64,000 nucleotides of DNA from Nematopogon swammerdamellus (GCA_946902875.1 OX336342.1:11711523-11775522); one strand, 5' to 3'. Positions 52,701 through 57,556 are shown, counted from the first letter of the stretch. The notes: generated from the letters alone by a model not told the origin. Numbers and translations are program-made.

Positions 52701-52986
52701 GTCATACTAATAAGGTATGCATTGTTACAGGGAGTCAATAAGCGAAGAGGATGCCAAGCGCGTAGACGAAATCCCCAACTTGATTCCGGAGAGACCTAAC
52801 TTCGATTGCGGCTCCCCGACCTGCAACTTCCGAGTGGTCGAGTGCAAGATGACGACCACCGACGAGATCAACACGCCGTCTGTCATCCAACTCCCTAAAT
52901 CCGAAGACAGGCACACCCCAGACATGAAGAGTTACGGCCGCCCGGTTTCCGTTTCTATACCCATGCCGGACGAGGGAAAGGGTTAA
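10729..52986 (+). CDS. Two-pass membrane protein, seven coding exons (343 aa)
   Basis: Joined exons: 10729-10763, 47643-47848, 48776-48904, 49560-49679, 50650-50806, 51972-52100, 52731-52986. All junctions are GT-AG with compatible phases, and the total is 1032 nt, i.e. 343 residues plus stop. Residues 1-47 are polar and Pro-rich (SSPPGEP, RGPPPGKPRCPP). A hydrophobic stretch at 48-80 (ILPIFGFLFMLVGCVL) gives TM1; 81-106 forms a short loop with two Cys/Gly (YRGCGANEQ); 108-131 (VLGPICIVAGAIMTAAGIVL) gives TM2. A basic stop-transfer RAAQRRQRR follows at 132-140, then HCPIHGDFYP at 144-153, a Gly/Trp patch and Pro-rich segment (164-215), and an acidic C-terminus. Both ends are probably cytosolic. 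The TM pair with LGP before TM2 loosely recalls TMEM200-type proteins, but this is a weak inference; function is unknown. The 36.9 kb first intron holds most of the window's repeats. Confidence 0.75.
10764..11610 (+). other. Start of giant intron 1, nothing recognised
   Basis: AT-rich intronic DNA without a repeat match to the rest of the window. Open frames at 11069-11656 are low-complexity. Confidence 0.5.
11615..12015 (+). repeat. Family D repeats, two nested/adjacent copies
   Basis: A first copy starts 'tttttagggtcccgtatcc' near 11620. A second starts 'tttttagggttccgtatcc' near 11772 and ends 'cgactcgcacttggccggtt' near 12009. The block 'aatggaataatcaccatgca' between them recurs at 45558, so these pieces travel together. 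Confidence 0.65.
12508..12692. repeat. Fold-back repeat, ~40 bp arms
   Basis: Left arm 12508-12546 (ttaagacgatacccatagct..) is repeated in reverse complement at 12651-12692, apart from a 4-bp insertion (ccag). The spacer is about 105 bp. This is typical of a MITE or fold-back insertion. Confidence 0.7.
12700..15325 (+). other. Intron 1, mostly unique AT-rich DNA
   Basis: No recognisable gene. Only simple motifs occur: an (AC)n tract near 13577 and two 'gaaatgaaatgaaa' runs near 14186 and 14637. Confidence 0.5.
15330..15575 (-). mobile_element. 5S-related SINE (family A)
   Basis: T-run, 'actgacacggtttgctacat', 'gtgccggttacactgaattg' and 'accgacctttcattcagtgc', ending 'aaaacctagtaagga'. The head portion is lost. 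Confidence 0.75.
15905..16262 (+). mobile_element. LINE 3' end remnant
   Basis: The last 110 bp ('aagcgtggtttcgcgaggag' to 'cagccactcatgttg', then an A-rich tail) match the 3' end of the LINE fragment at 23178-23282. Upstream, a degraded frame contains 'DALWN', compatible with the C-terminal segment of a non-LTR retrotransposon ORF2. The frame is broken by several stops. Confidence 0.5.
16870..17075. repeat. Unclassified GC-rich repeat-like insert
   Basis: A T-run followed by 'atgggaactgacgaca' and 200 bp of GC-richer sequence (ggccccacacggtactgac). It resembles the T-run-first architecture of SINE families A and B, but no second copy is present here. Confidence 0.3.
17460..17660 (+). mobile_element. 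LINE ORF2 C-terminal fragment
   Basis: The plus strand encodes LSGRYGIRNPRIRQNVRG and matches the motif order of the fragment at 22945-23073 (LSGQHGIRKPRIRPECRR). It is the last part of a non-LTR retrotransposon ORF2. The reverse-strand open frames over it are shadows. Confidence 0.55.
17697..18044 (+). repeat. Family D repeat, near-complete
   Basis: Starts 'tttttaggtttccgtatccc' and carries the tccgtc run, 'tcttgaaccgtaatagg', 'cacagaatatgtgttactat' and a terminal 'gtgcgcgagtaaaactcgca'. It shares with the copy at 62376 a block 'atagatggcgccac' absent from other copies, so these two form a subfamily. Confidence 0.75.
18379..18661. mobile_element. 283-bp fold-back element with hammerhead-like cores
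   Basis: The whole 283 bp is one near-perfect inverted repeat, centred near 18520 and running from 'agttttcggattaacag' to 'ctgttaatccgaaaact'. Each arm contains CTGAAGA, a GC stem (GCCCGC/GCGGGC) with loop GACGTA, and GAAA (plus strand 18584-18613; minus strand 18457-18428). CUGANGA-stem-GAAA is the hammerhead ribozyme core; such ribozymes are known in Penelope-like retroelements. A GTC lies 24 nt upstream in the right arm, but stem III pairing is poor and one extra A follows CTGAAGA, so activity is uncertain. The element may be a head-to-head pair of retroelement ends. Confidence 0.75.
19331..19776 (+). mobile_element. TIR element (446 bp), non-autonomous
   Basis: Perfect 19-bp inverted ends: GGTGGATCAACTTTTTCTT (19331-19349) and its reverse complement (19758-19776). 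The interior is AT-rich with a 'gggacaattttgtccc' hairpin and no transposase. The target duplication is not clear. Confidence 0.75.
20339..20470 (+). repeat. Dispersed repeat family E, partial
   Basis: Starts 'actgcatttctcccattgca' then 'gtcgtaaaaggcaattaagg', as at 34599. The second half ('gggggccgaccggctcattc') differs from other copies. Confidence 0.45.
20513..22467. repeat. 21-bp satellite array, ~93 units
   Basis: Tandem units of TCTATTCTAGGACATTCACTC (one more base than 20 avoided: core TCTATTCTAGGACATTCAC plus TC). The variable positions are GACAT/GATAT/GAAAT and CACTC/CACTG/CGCTC/CGCTG. Because 21 is a multiple of three, stop-free frames arise on both strands (YSRTFTL and SECPRIE heptads); they are artefacts. 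The left part (to ~21200) uses mostly CAC units, the right part mostly CGC units. A 30-unit block is duplicated with a 625-bp offset (about 21234-21860 and 21859-22467). The array lies inside intron 1. Confidence 0.95.
21234..22467. repeat. Higher-order duplication within satellite (625-bp offset)
   Basis: Diagnostic variants recur 625 bp apart: 'actttcgctg' at 21321 and 21946, and the clipped 'tattcaggac' at 21501 and 22126. The blocks differ by one substitution (gatat/gacat near 21630) and one extra unit in the first block (gctttc near 21765). Confidence 0.9.
22850..23282 (+). mobile_element. LINE 3' end (ORF2 C-terminus plus 3' UTR)
   Basis: The frame reads RTVNSWNAL near 22878-22904, then, after a shift, GVNRHLSGQHGIRKPRIRPE and ends at TAA near 23073. 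The WN-L and basic RxPRxRPEC segments fit the C-terminus of a non-LTR retrotransposon ORF2 (jockey/CR1 group by impression). About 200 bp of 3' UTR and an A-rich tail follow. Truncated at the 5' end, as LINEs usually are. Confidence 0.65.
23300..24815 (+). other. Intron 1, no recognised element
   Basis: A CpG-richer patch at 23400-23640 (gtggcggcggaggagcatcg) stands out, but no exon with splice sites can be built there. The rest is AT-rich. Confidence 0.4.
24820..25060 (+). repeat. Dispersed repeat 'accccgacg..agaggggtgtt'
   Basis: Starts 'aaaccccgacgaaaaaagag' and contains a GTGTGT/GTCTGT stretch and 'caaatggacagatttggatg'. This layout is familiar from lepidopteran genomes. An internal partial duplication appears as a second 'atggaccgatttgcatgcgg' near 25033. 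Confidence 0.5.
25075..25295. repeat. 221-bp fold-back repeat
   Basis: Long imperfect inverted repeat. The outer part pairs 'aaaagttaaatta' with 'taatttaactttt'; the inner part pairs 'ttaaaggagtcgggagaccg' with 'cggtcccccgactcctttaa'. The loop is about 45 bp near 25165-25198. It adjoins the preceding repeat and may be its 3' part. Confidence 0.8.
25300..26835 (+). other. Intron 1, no recognised element
   Basis: AT-rich. A 112-codon frame at 26053-26391 has no recognisable domain, no splice context and ordinary composition, so it is not called as a gene. Confidence 0.45.
26840..27142 (+). repeat. Family D repeat, complete right end
   Basis: Starts 'ttatggttccgtatcgtacg' and ends 'gcgcgagtccgactcgcact' plus 'tggccggttttttttt'. 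The tccgtc run is deleted in this copy. Confidence 0.75.
27423..27525 (-). mobile_element. 5S-related SINE (family A), 3' fragment
   Basis: Long T-run followed by 'actgacacggttggctacat' and 'catccgtgatgtcacccc'; stops at 'gtcggtacttcc'. Confidence 0.75.
27590..27710. promoter_or_regulatory. GC-rich patch with perfect CRE
   Basis: CpG-dense sequence (gcgccgccgcgccccaccgc), then TGACGTCA at 27669-27676. It could be an intronic enhancer or an alternative promoter; no exon follows that I can define. Confidence 0.3.
28448..28666 (+). repeat. 30-bp minisatellite, 7 units, dimeric pattern
   Basis: Unit 'atttgagtaaaacacagcca' plus 'agctgtatgt'. Units 2 and 4 carry the variant 'agttgtatat', alternating with 'agctgtatgt', so the array partly grew as a 60-bp dimer. 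Frames on both strands are open because 30 is divisible by three; these are not genes. Confidence 0.93.
28694..29068 (+). mobile_element. 5S/tRNA-related SINE (family A), full length
   Basis: The best copy. The head has an A-box-like 'tagctcagtgatgcgg', and a segment 'gcggtcagtacttggatagg' then 'tgaccgc' that closely follows the 3' half of 5S rRNA (internal control region C). The body follows (ttaaggtcggttgaaacgg; ccggcacgaccgaagggaag), and the tail 'gccaaccgtggcagtttcc' ends in an A-run. This points to a Pol III-transcribed SINE with a 5S-like promoter. Confidence 0.85.
29488..29777 (+). repeat. Family D repeat, complete
   Basis: Runs from 'tttttaggattccgtatccc' to 'gcgcgaatccgactcgcact' plus 'tggccggtttt'. 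Nearly identical in layout to the copy at 55728. Confidence 0.8.
30632..31230. repeat. Direct duplication inside the TIR element
   Basis: Two copies about 367 bp apart share 'aaaaatatgaaactta', 'attctcacgttta', 'ttatttatgaattatc' and 'cttgccatacatcttaca', at roughly 88% identity by eye. Confidence 0.85.
31366..31730 (-). pseudogene. DUF7869-type transposon protein, C-terminal remnant
   Basis: Read on the minus strand with frameshifts: FITGHTQNEADSVHSMIEKK (31730 downward), then KIYVPSHYVEIIKTAKKNGE and RYVVNELDHKDFISLKN, stop; a +1 shift continues LTDSLAVTLNKVKITEFKAF up to ASVATCI and a stop. The 'GHTQNExDSxHSxIE', 'IYxPxxY' and 'V.EL..kDF..lK' series is the signature of the multi-copy DUF7869 proteins of insect genomes, usually regarded as transposon-derived. 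The N-terminal zinc-binding part is not recognisable. At least two frameshifts make it non-functional. Confidence 0.65.
33000..34595 (+). other. Intron 1, apart from a palindrome nothing recognised
   Basis: Mostly AT-rich unique-looking DNA. Frames at 33814-34107 and 34053-34250 have no recognisable family. Confidence 0.45.
33509..33555. repeat. Perfect 47-bp palindrome
   Basis: Two 23-bp arms (AACAATTCTAGAACTTTATA..) with a single central base. There is no loop, so it could form a cruciform. No target duplication can be assigned. Confidence 0.95.
34599..34890 (+). repeat. Dispersed repeat family E, copy 2
   Basis: Layout identical to 1667-1895: 'ctctccccgtgcatgtcgta', 'catgcagcaggtgggtcttc', 'cgtggtggtcggtgttgt' and 'accccgattgtcgggattc', with an extra 40 bp in the first third. 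Confidence 0.65.
35443..35543 (+). mobile_element. 5S-related SINE (family A), 3' fragment
   Basis: 'gcactgaaatggcacctagt', 'gctgacatcacggatgttgt' and 'accgtgtcagtttccataaa' with an A-tail. Confidence 0.75.
35545..39370 (+). other. Intron 1, long stretch without recognised elements
   Basis: AT-rich with CpG-richer patches at about 36945-37020 and 38340-38400. No exon with matching phase to the flanking coding exons was found. Confidence 0.4.
39377..39508. repeat. 132-bp near-perfect hairpin
   Basis: The left arm 'caggtctattctta..' through 'gtggcgctgagagccattt' pairs with 'aaagtggctctcagcgccac' through 'aagaatagacctg'. The loop is only a few bases and there are a few mismatches. The size suits a miniature fold-back element, and a transcript would form a long double-stranded stem. 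Confidence 0.9.
40329..40728 (-). mobile_element. 5S-related SINE (family A), full length
   Basis: T-run, the full body, and the head in reverse complement: 'cgagcggtcacccatcaaag' (the 5S-like control region) through 'caccactgcgctaccgagtc'. Its length of about 400 bp equals the copy at 28694. Confidence 0.8.
40802..41255 (+). mobile_element. 454-bp TA-flanked TIR element
   Basis: The ends are TACAGGGTGTATCAGGATAG (40802-) and CTATCCTGAAACAACCTGTA (-41255), flanked by TA on both sides. No transposase is encoded. This is a miniature element consistent with TA-targeting transposition. Confidence 0.75.
41258..42130 (+). other. Intron 1, AT-rich, nothing recognised
   Basis: No repeat or exon recognised; the 70-codon frame at 41660-41872 is compositional. 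Confidence 0.45.
42170..42383 (+). CDS. Orphan coding-like GC-rich exon candidate
   Basis: After a 'tataatgcag' acceptor-like site, the frame (G)AT-TCC reads SSDSRSPLYTGSRHASCRLR, later RRTNRPLYAPPPAAPRHTVA and DPYALEVM. Composition jumps to very GC-rich, and this frame is rich in Arg, Pro and Ser like a disordered region. It lies on the strand of, and inside intron 1 of, the membrane protein gene, but its phase is incompatible: exon 1 would run into a TGA. No good GT donor follows (only GTCATG after ..ALE). It may be an exon of an alternative transcript or nested gene, or not coding. Confidence 0.3.
42462..42481. repeat. Poly-T tract (20)
   Basis: Uninterrupted run of T following 'atcag'. 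Confidence 0.9.
42640..42855 (-). mobile_element. SINE-like repeat family B, copy 2
   Basis: 'aaccggtatgggtggctgag', 'gccaaagcacatgctccgac', 'tgcggccatcttacatccag' and 'gagcctaccacctagtaagg'. Slightly shorter than the copy at 49688. Confidence 0.75.
42860..43520 (+). other. Intron 1, nothing recognised
   Basis: AT-rich; the 108-codon frame at 43308-43634 overlaps the Tigger end and is not protein-like. Confidence 0.4.
43525..44165 (+). mobile_element. Tigger/pogo-like element, internally deleted
   Basis: The right end reads 'aaatcgtattaagcgggttc' then 'tactg', followed by TA. The left end has the reverse complement 'acccgcttaatacgat' at 43531-43546, and both ends repeat 'cccgcttaa' motifs (43614, 43652, 44089, 44106). 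The interior encodes CENP-B-like HTH and DDE fragments (43757-44066). About two thirds of a normal transposase is missing. The left terminus has a small deletion relative to the right one. Confidence 0.75.
43757..44066 (+). pseudogene. Tigger/pogo transposase remnant
   Basis: The first frame reads KLIQFAQTLRITDFSGSSGW, then IDRFKSRNGIMYCQFSGESE and SVNEED, stopping at 43902. This is the CENP-B/Tc5-type DNA-binding domain (a 'DFxxSxGWlxRFkxRhgI' series followed by 'SGES.SV.EE'). A second frame from 43938 reads YALRDIFNADEFGFFFKLMP and DKSFVW, the start of the DDE_1 catalytic domain; 'IFNADE(T)G' contains the first catalytic Asp. One frameshift and truncation abolish function. The reverse-strand 103-codon frame is a shadow. 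Confidence 0.8.
44170..46430 (+). other. Intron 1, few recognised elements
   Basis: A GC-richer block at 44463-44700 is open on the minus strand for 75 codons but has no recognisable family. At 45395-45600 a 'gaaggccgagctgcgttcac' block and 'aatggaataatcaccatgca' (shared with 11735) mark a dispersed repeat. Confidence 0.4.
46435..46560 (+). mobile_element. Dispersed repeat with (TTTG)n and 'ggacggattttgacgaaac'
   Basis: 'ataaatgtgaaagtatgttt', five TTTG units, 'cctgaacggctggacgga' and 'ttcgtataggggtag'. The layout is familiar from insect genomes (RTE LINE 3' ends or derived SINEs). Confidence 0.5.
46600..47640 (+). other. End of intron 1
   Basis: AT-rich. A small hairpin at about 47480-47508 (aacctcagatca/tgatctgaggtt) shares its motif with 41006-41031. 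A polypyrimidine tract (tttgccttttccatag) leads into exon 2. Confidence 0.5.
47643..47848 (+). CDS. Membrane protein gene, coding exon 2 (TM1)
   Basis: The acceptor 'ccttttccatag' is strong; the donor is ACGG|GTAACA. Encodes residues 12-81: the Pro-rich N-terminal segment, LRVEKIEGG, and the first membrane segment. Confidence 0.85.
47948..48017. repeat. 70-bp hairpin in intron 2
   Basis: Outer arms 'taccacagagcatcaaat' and 'atttgatgctctatggta' (one mismatch) and inner GCGCGC-rich arms. The size and continuous pairing resemble a pre-miRNA-like stem, though a miniature fold-back element is equally likely. Confidence 0.85.
48208..48450. mobile_element. MITE with ~65-bp inverted ends, intron 2
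   Basis: The left end at 48208-48273 (aagcctaaaaaattgtttag, gttttcgatttgtt) pairs with 48389-48450 (caaatcgaaaacctaaacta, ttttttaggc). The spacer of about 115 bp has no coding content. Confidence 0.8.
48776..48904 (+). CDS. Membrane protein gene, coding exon 3 (loop and TM2)
   Basis: The acceptor 'aaatgtcag' has little polypyrimidine; the donor GCCG|GTGAGT is consensus. Encodes the short loop (YRGCGANEQPDHYAARIAF) and most of TM2. Confidence 0.85.
48928..49240 (+). mobile_element. 5S-related SINE (family A) in intron 3
   Basis: Starts with a family E-type head ('actgcatctcgtatatgtcg', 'gtaaaaggcgactaaggg') joined to the family A body and tail ('ccggcacgatcgaagggaag', 'ggtgacgtagccaactgtg', A-tail). 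Families A and E can therefore be fused. Confidence 0.75.
49560..49679 (+). CDS. Membrane protein gene, coding exon 4
   Basis: Acceptor 'ctatcattgcag', donor GCCG|GTAAGT. Encodes the end of TM2 (IVLCMLM), the basic RAAQRRQRR stop-transfer and the HCPIHGDFYP motif. Confidence 0.88.
49688..50035 (-). mobile_element. SINE-like repeat family B, copy 3, intron 4
   Basis: Most complete copy: T-run, 'atgtaatccggtatggatgg', 'tgcggccatcttacatccat', 'gagcctaccagctagtaagg', and a further 80 bp ending 'gaagcagcaggtgtaggta'. It begins 8 bp after the exon 4 donor. Confidence 0.75.
50041..50085 (-). mobile_element. tRNA-like SINE fragment (B box)
   Basis: 'cattggtacacgcctaccgg' and 'attcgaacctcgaacct' match the tRNA-like repeat at 54451; only the B-box side is kept. 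Confidence 0.5.
50650..50806 (+). CDS. Membrane protein gene, coding exon 5
   Basis: Acceptor 'tttgaatagcag', donor GTCGT|GTGAGT. Encodes a Gly/Trp patch (GAGGWWGGVRGWLGLDE) and a Cys/Pro-rich segment (PAAPPEPCPPPLPFLVP). Very GC-rich; overlapping frames on both strands are shadows. Confidence 0.85.
51152..51815 (+). mobile_element. TIR element in intron 5 (AACAGGTTCACTGTCC ends)
   Basis: Perfect 16-bp inverted ends, AACAGGTTCACTGTCC at 51152-51167 and its complement at 51800-51815. The right flank extends the end to TTAA and the left to CTAA, hinting at a TTAA target. Subterminal 'gatgca' and 'cacgtcc/ggacgtgg' motifs are inverted between the ends. There is no transposase. Confidence 0.75.
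51972..52100 (+). CDS. Membrane protein gene, coding exon 6
   Basis: Acceptor 'gtctctgttgcag', donor ATCAG|GTTCCT. Encodes GMASVLGAPLSPEQTFGSIK and a Ser/Pro stretch (FPLSRSPTPPPIR) likely to be cytosolic and phosphorylatable. Confidence 0.85.
52137..52482 (+). mobile_element. 5S-related SINE (family A), intron 6
   Basis: The head reads 'cgaagttgagcacaccgggc' then 'actttggatgggtgatgg', closer to the 5S rRNA 3' half than any other copy here. The body and tail are diverged, with an A-tail near 52490. Confidence 0.75.
52731..52986 (+). CDS. Membrane protein gene, terminal coding exon 7
   Basis: Acceptor 'tgcattgttacag'; stop TAA at 52984-52986. Encodes the acidic tail from ESISEEDAKRVDEIPNLI to SVSIPMPDEGKG. 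Includes two Cys in NFDCGSPTCNF. Confidence 0.88.
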
Positions 52987-53650
52987 GCAGCTGGACTCTG
53001 TGTTAGGTCCCTAGTTTTGTGATTATCACGTATTCCAATACAACATGCTCATTATTGGTGTAGTGTCGGTCGACTAGTGTACGAGTTTTGTACGAAGTTG
53101 TGCGAGTGCTCAGAAATCTCATCGGAGCTCAATTCAAATATCTAGGTAGGTAACTTAACTTATGTACGTTTGAAAGATCTTTCATAGTAACTGTATGAAT
53201 AATTTAAATAGCTGAAGGTGACCTGGTACCTCTGAATTTTTTTGAAAACGAAATCTACCTGAAACATTTCCAGCCCACATAAGTGTAATTATAAGTTCGT
53301 TGACCAGGCAATAGTATGATACCAATAAGTGAGGGCGTGTGTTATAATAACAAATTAACGACGACTTGCGTCTGATAGAATACAAGTCAACTTTATAAGT
53401 AAATTTAAATTTAGAGACTCAATACCATCGCTTTGGGAGCATTTGAAATTACTCATTGATAGTATTCGGACCTGTGCCATAATATTAGATCTTATTCAGC
53501 AGAAGTATCAGAAGCACATTAAAAATAAAATCAGGAATGTTTCTATTAAAATCAAGTCTTCCACTATTTCTCATCAAAATTTAACACCAATATTTAAATT
53601 TCATAAAACTGACAGCTTCTTGTAAGTCAATAAAACTATCACACACACTC
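52987..53650 (+). other. Probable 3' UTR of the membrane protein gene
   Basis: No coding content. AATAAA signals lie at 53524-53529 and 53629-53634; the latter is followed by a T/C-rich stretch. The true cleavage site is undetermined. Confidence 0.45.
53524..53634 (+). terminator. Candidate polyadenylation signals
   Basis: Two AATAAA hexamers, about 540 and 645 bp after the stop codon. Confidence 0.35.
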
Positions 53651-53849
53651 TGGCTTATTATTTCAGCGCGTTATTCACGAGTGTCAAATTATTCGCATGT
53701 TTGTGTAAATATAAAATGTATATAAATTGAAGCTCCAAAATATACACCTATGTATGTATTAATAACTACATAAAAAAGGAAAGTTCGTTTACCTTGATAA
53801 CTCGTAGTTATTTTGTTTCAATGCAGGCAGGCAACGACCATCGGCTACA

Positions 53850-54010
53850 ATGTTATTGTATACGAGCTTTTGCTCGCGGCTTCGCTCGCTTGAAATTGTA
53901 AAACGACAAAGTAAGTAACTAAGGGCGAATCTCACGAAGAAAGTAAGTCAAGTAAACGAAGAAAGTAAGTTTACTTGAACGCCGAAGCCGTTTAGATGAA
54001 TTTTTTTAAA
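53850..54010 (+). repeat. Dispersed repeat with 'gaagaaagtaagt' units
   Basis: 'gagcttttgctcgcggcttc' followed by two 'gaagaaagtaagt' units. Related wording occurs at 45458 (gaagaaagtaagtcac). Confidence 0.4.
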
Positions 54011-54450
54011 TTTATTTGTTTGACCTTAAAGCGAGCGGGGTCAGGTATAACTAATCTATTCTTACAGATAGAAAAACATGTTCTGTGCAATTGTAAAAAA
54101 ATGCCGTTAAATTAATTTATTTAGACTTTGAAAAACACTGACATTTGTGCAGGAGTCATACTTTAACGCGAGCAAAGCTATATAAAAATGAACCCATCCT
54201 TAGAGATAGGTATACTAAATTATGCAGGTGTACAAAATTTCATTATATACTGTTTAGCCGTTTATGAATTAATACATTTAGAGAATATAAATTTGTATGG
54301 ATTGACTATTCACACAATTAGAGCCACTGCTCAGTACCCCAAAGTAGATAACGTTATGATATTATATTATATCCTAATACGATCTCAAAGAGTTGCCGAA
54401 GCCATTTTCTATGAGAAATTTTCTTTTTCTAATTATAAATCAGAAAAACC

Positions 54451-54545
54451 TCATTGGTACACGCCGCCGGTTGGATTCGAACCTCGAACCTCCCGCAAGA
54501 GTAGCCGACGCGCAGACCACTCGGTCACACGCCGCCGTTCGTATG
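54451..54545 (-). mobile_element. tRNA-derived SINE head / pseudo-tRNA
   Basis: On the minus strand an A box (TGACCGAGTGG, 54527-54517) and a B box (GGTTCGAATCC, 54483-54473) are correctly ordered and spaced, as in Ser/Leu-type tRNAs. The two ends (both GGCGGCG-like) do not pair into an acceptor stem, so this is a SINE head, not a working tRNA gene. A second fragment is at 50041. Confidence 0.6.
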
Positions 54546-54849
54546 GTTCATTGGTACTCTGAGGGTTCTTAATAGTCACCATTAGTGAGCATTGGGAAAA
54601 CGGTGCGTCTGATCGATAACTGTCTGATCATGCGATTGATTGATCTTACTTTATATGAAAGTAAGTAATCAATATAAATGTAATGTATATGATTGTCATT
54701 CATAAGGTATAACTAGATACATCAACGTATATTATATTATAAATTATAATATGCATTAGTCATAGTTCAAACAAATTGTGATAATTTATTATTATTTTAT
54801 TAAGTTTATATAGGGATTGTGTAATGCTATTTGTGCGTGTTTGTGAATG

Positions 54850-55330
54850 CAGTCAGGCCCGGATATAGACACCCAGGCAGGGCCTCTAGGCAGTTACCTG
54901 ACAAGAGTTAGGACCCTCTCTTTGCTCTTTAATTTTTACACATAAGTACTTTTATTGACCTCAAAAAATAGATAGCGACTTCGGTTCCTTTAGATTATGT
55001 CGGCATTAGCCCGCTCGCTGATTGGATAATTTGTAGGTATTATGTCGGTCGATATCACCTCCAACCAATCAGTGCTGTAAATACGTATTCACCTCCACCG
55101 CCTCAAACCTTTGATTTTTACGGAATGCAATTCAGTCAGAGTGACATTTTAATGCGGTGCCACTTGAATTGTAAAGTAAAATATTATTGTCTATTTCGTT
55201 CGGACATTAGATTCTTTCTCCGGCCCCACCGAGGCCTGGGCCTTAGGCACCTACCTAGTTCGCCAAGGCTGAAGTCCACCATTGATTGCAGTGCAATGTA
55301 CGAATGTTTCCAAGTAAATGTGTATGTGTA
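54850..55330. repeat. Degenerate repeat with 'gcccggat..ggcctagg' ends
   Basis: The left end 'tcaggcccggatatagacac' and right end 'ccgaggcctgggccttaggc' carry matching inverted words (ggcct/aggcc, cctaagg types). It may be an old hAT-like MITE; boundaries are uncertain. Confidence 0.35.
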
Positions 55331-55727
55331 ATAATCATTGCACTAAGTTAATAGATTAATACGAACGAAAATAATAATAGGTTTAATTATATTGAAATGT
55401 TTGTAGCTCATTCATATTTCGCTACGAAAGGGTGAGTTTTTGAAATAACCGTGATTACCATAGAACATAAAAAAACAGTAGGTTGTAAGTGTGCGGTACC
55501 TGCGTAGGAACAACAGGTAGGAACCAATTATTTTGCATAGTTCCGCGTACCTACTTGGTCTCCGCGCACTTTACACGCGCCCTTCATTGCTTATTGTCAC
55601 GAAAACACTGAATCTAAAAAAATACTAAACTGTGCTATTTATAGAGAAAAAAAACCATAGCCGCACAAAAATAACTTGGAGTGGAGGGAGTTTGATTACA
55701 ATTTTGTATTCGCTACTTCTTCTTTTT

Positions 55728-56020
55728 AGGTTTCCGTATCCCGTACGGAAGCCTATTACTAAGCCTACGCCGTCTGTCTGTCTGTCCGCCCGTCCGCCTG
55801 TCTCTACCTATATCTCTTGAACCGGAATAGGTAGCCCGTTGAAATTTTCACATAATATGTGTTATTTATTATGGCGGTTATAATAACAAATAATACAAAA
55901 TAGAAAAATTTAAAAATTAAGGGGCGTTCCCATACAAGAAACGTGTTTTTTTCAATGTTTTTTTTTGTGGTGCGGAAACCTCGGTGCGCGAGTCCGACTC
56001 GCATTTGGCCGGCTTTTATG
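55728..56020 (+). repeat. Family D repeat, complete
   Basis: From 'tttaggtttccgtatcccgt' through the tctgtc run to 'gcgcgagtccgactcgcatt' plus 'tggccggctttt'. Confidence 0.8.
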
Positions 56021-56024
56021 TTCT

Positions 56025-57440
56025 GTGGTCGTTACTTACTGTAATCGTAAGCTAACTAAAAAGGAATAATTTTTTCTTTGCGCCATTTGGGTATGATGTA
56101 GGTAAAGTTAAAAGTCGTAACATGGAGGAAATTATAAATATTTATTATTTGTAATTTTTTATGGGAATATAAATAATAGGCGTGGTGCATGTACCTACGT
56201 ACAAAATCTATGTAGTGTTTGTTGTATAGGTGGGTAAGTCAACTATCGCGACATACCTAATTAAATGGTAAACATGAAATGAGGTTGCAGATATGAAGTA
56301 ATAAGAATGGTTATTGTTAATTAAACGGTTGGTTATTATAAATTTTTACTGCTAGGCACGTATAAGTTTGTATTTATTGAACTGAAAATAAATGTCATGA
56401 AGGCAAGCTGCCTTTTGACATTGGAAGCCCCACTTTGTCAACACAACTTGCAAATATTGTTTGTACGGCTTCAAGTTTCTTCATCCTGAACATATAAAAT
56501 ACGCCAGTATATTACTTATAAATGTATGTTTAATAGATGTGAGAAGTGCATTGAAGTTCAAGAACATTCTGTTGAAAAATAATCAACCTCTTGGCCGTGT
56601 GGAGTGAGGCCACCTACTTACATAGTCCAAGGAAGGATACATTAGCTAGCCGGAGACACACATAATTATTTTAGCTAGATGAAATAGTAACAAGCATGCT
56701 TGAAATATTCTTATATTTAGTAAACATTGTACCTTTCAATATTCCTATCGTATTTATTAGGCGAATGTTTATTTAATGTAGGTACCCTACATTAAATAAA
56801 CATTCGCCGAACTACCTACAGCAGGAATGGGAAATATACCTATCTGTATAAAAACTCATTTGTCTACTTACTTCGTGTGTCTTGTAAAATTTTCCAACAA
56901 CAACCTGTATTGTTCGAATGAAAATAAAGCAAGTAAATTTACTTAGTTCTCTATGAAACCTTTGTAAACTTCCACACTAATAACGAACACCATGATAAAC
57001 ATTTTAAAGGACAATAATTTAGTCCAAAGGATCACATACAGAATGGCACTAACATAATGTTCTTAGTTAATACCTATTTCATTTGTTGTAAATTTAATAG
57101 GTATGTATATCTACGAACGGAAAAATAAAATGAGTAACTATGTAATAAACAATGTTTTACTTTACCCTGCATGCAAATTACTTAATTACACGGTCGTCCC
57201 CATCCAGCAGCATTCAAGTAGGTACCTACCAACTATTTATTAGTATACCTTGTCCTTATTTTCTAGAAGTCCCATCCTCTCTCTTGAAAGTTCAAAATAA
57301 GTGTCAAAATATAACGAGGAAGCTTAAAGCTGTTGTTATTTATTTATTACACACGTTCTTATTAATTTAATAAACTTCTGAACGTTGAACTGAACGTGTA
57401 CCAGCAACGGACGAGCATGTATGAAGAACATTATGACAGT
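56025..57440 (+). other. Intergenic, AT-rich, apart from a palindrome nothing recognised
   Basis: No exon-like frame or repeat copy recognised. Confidence 0.45.
56760..56808. repeat. Near-perfect 49-bp palindrome
   Basis: Arms of 23 bp (ggcgaatgtttatttaatgt..) around a 3-nt centre. Confidence 0.93.
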
Positions 57441-57449
57441 AAAAAAGGA

Positions 57450-57535
57450 GGCAGAGGTCTGTCAGGATCGTAGCACGTGGAGATCCGTTGCCTCTGCCTA
57501 CTCCACTGGGAAATAGGCGTGACGGTATCAGGCAG
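57450..57535 (+). repeat. Dispersed repeat (gtcaggatc / gagatccgt), copy 2
   Basis: 'gtctgtcaggatcgtagcac' and 'gagatccgttgcctctgcct', then 'ctgggaaataggcgtgacgg'. Better preserved than the copy at 8100. Confidence 0.55.
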
Positions 57536-57556
57536 GTTTTGGTTGGAGGGGATGGA

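Noticed and set aside
54451..54545. Functional tRNA gene on the minus strand
   Set aside because: A and B boxes are present but the ends cannot pair as an acceptor stem; a related fragment at 50041 indicates a SINE.
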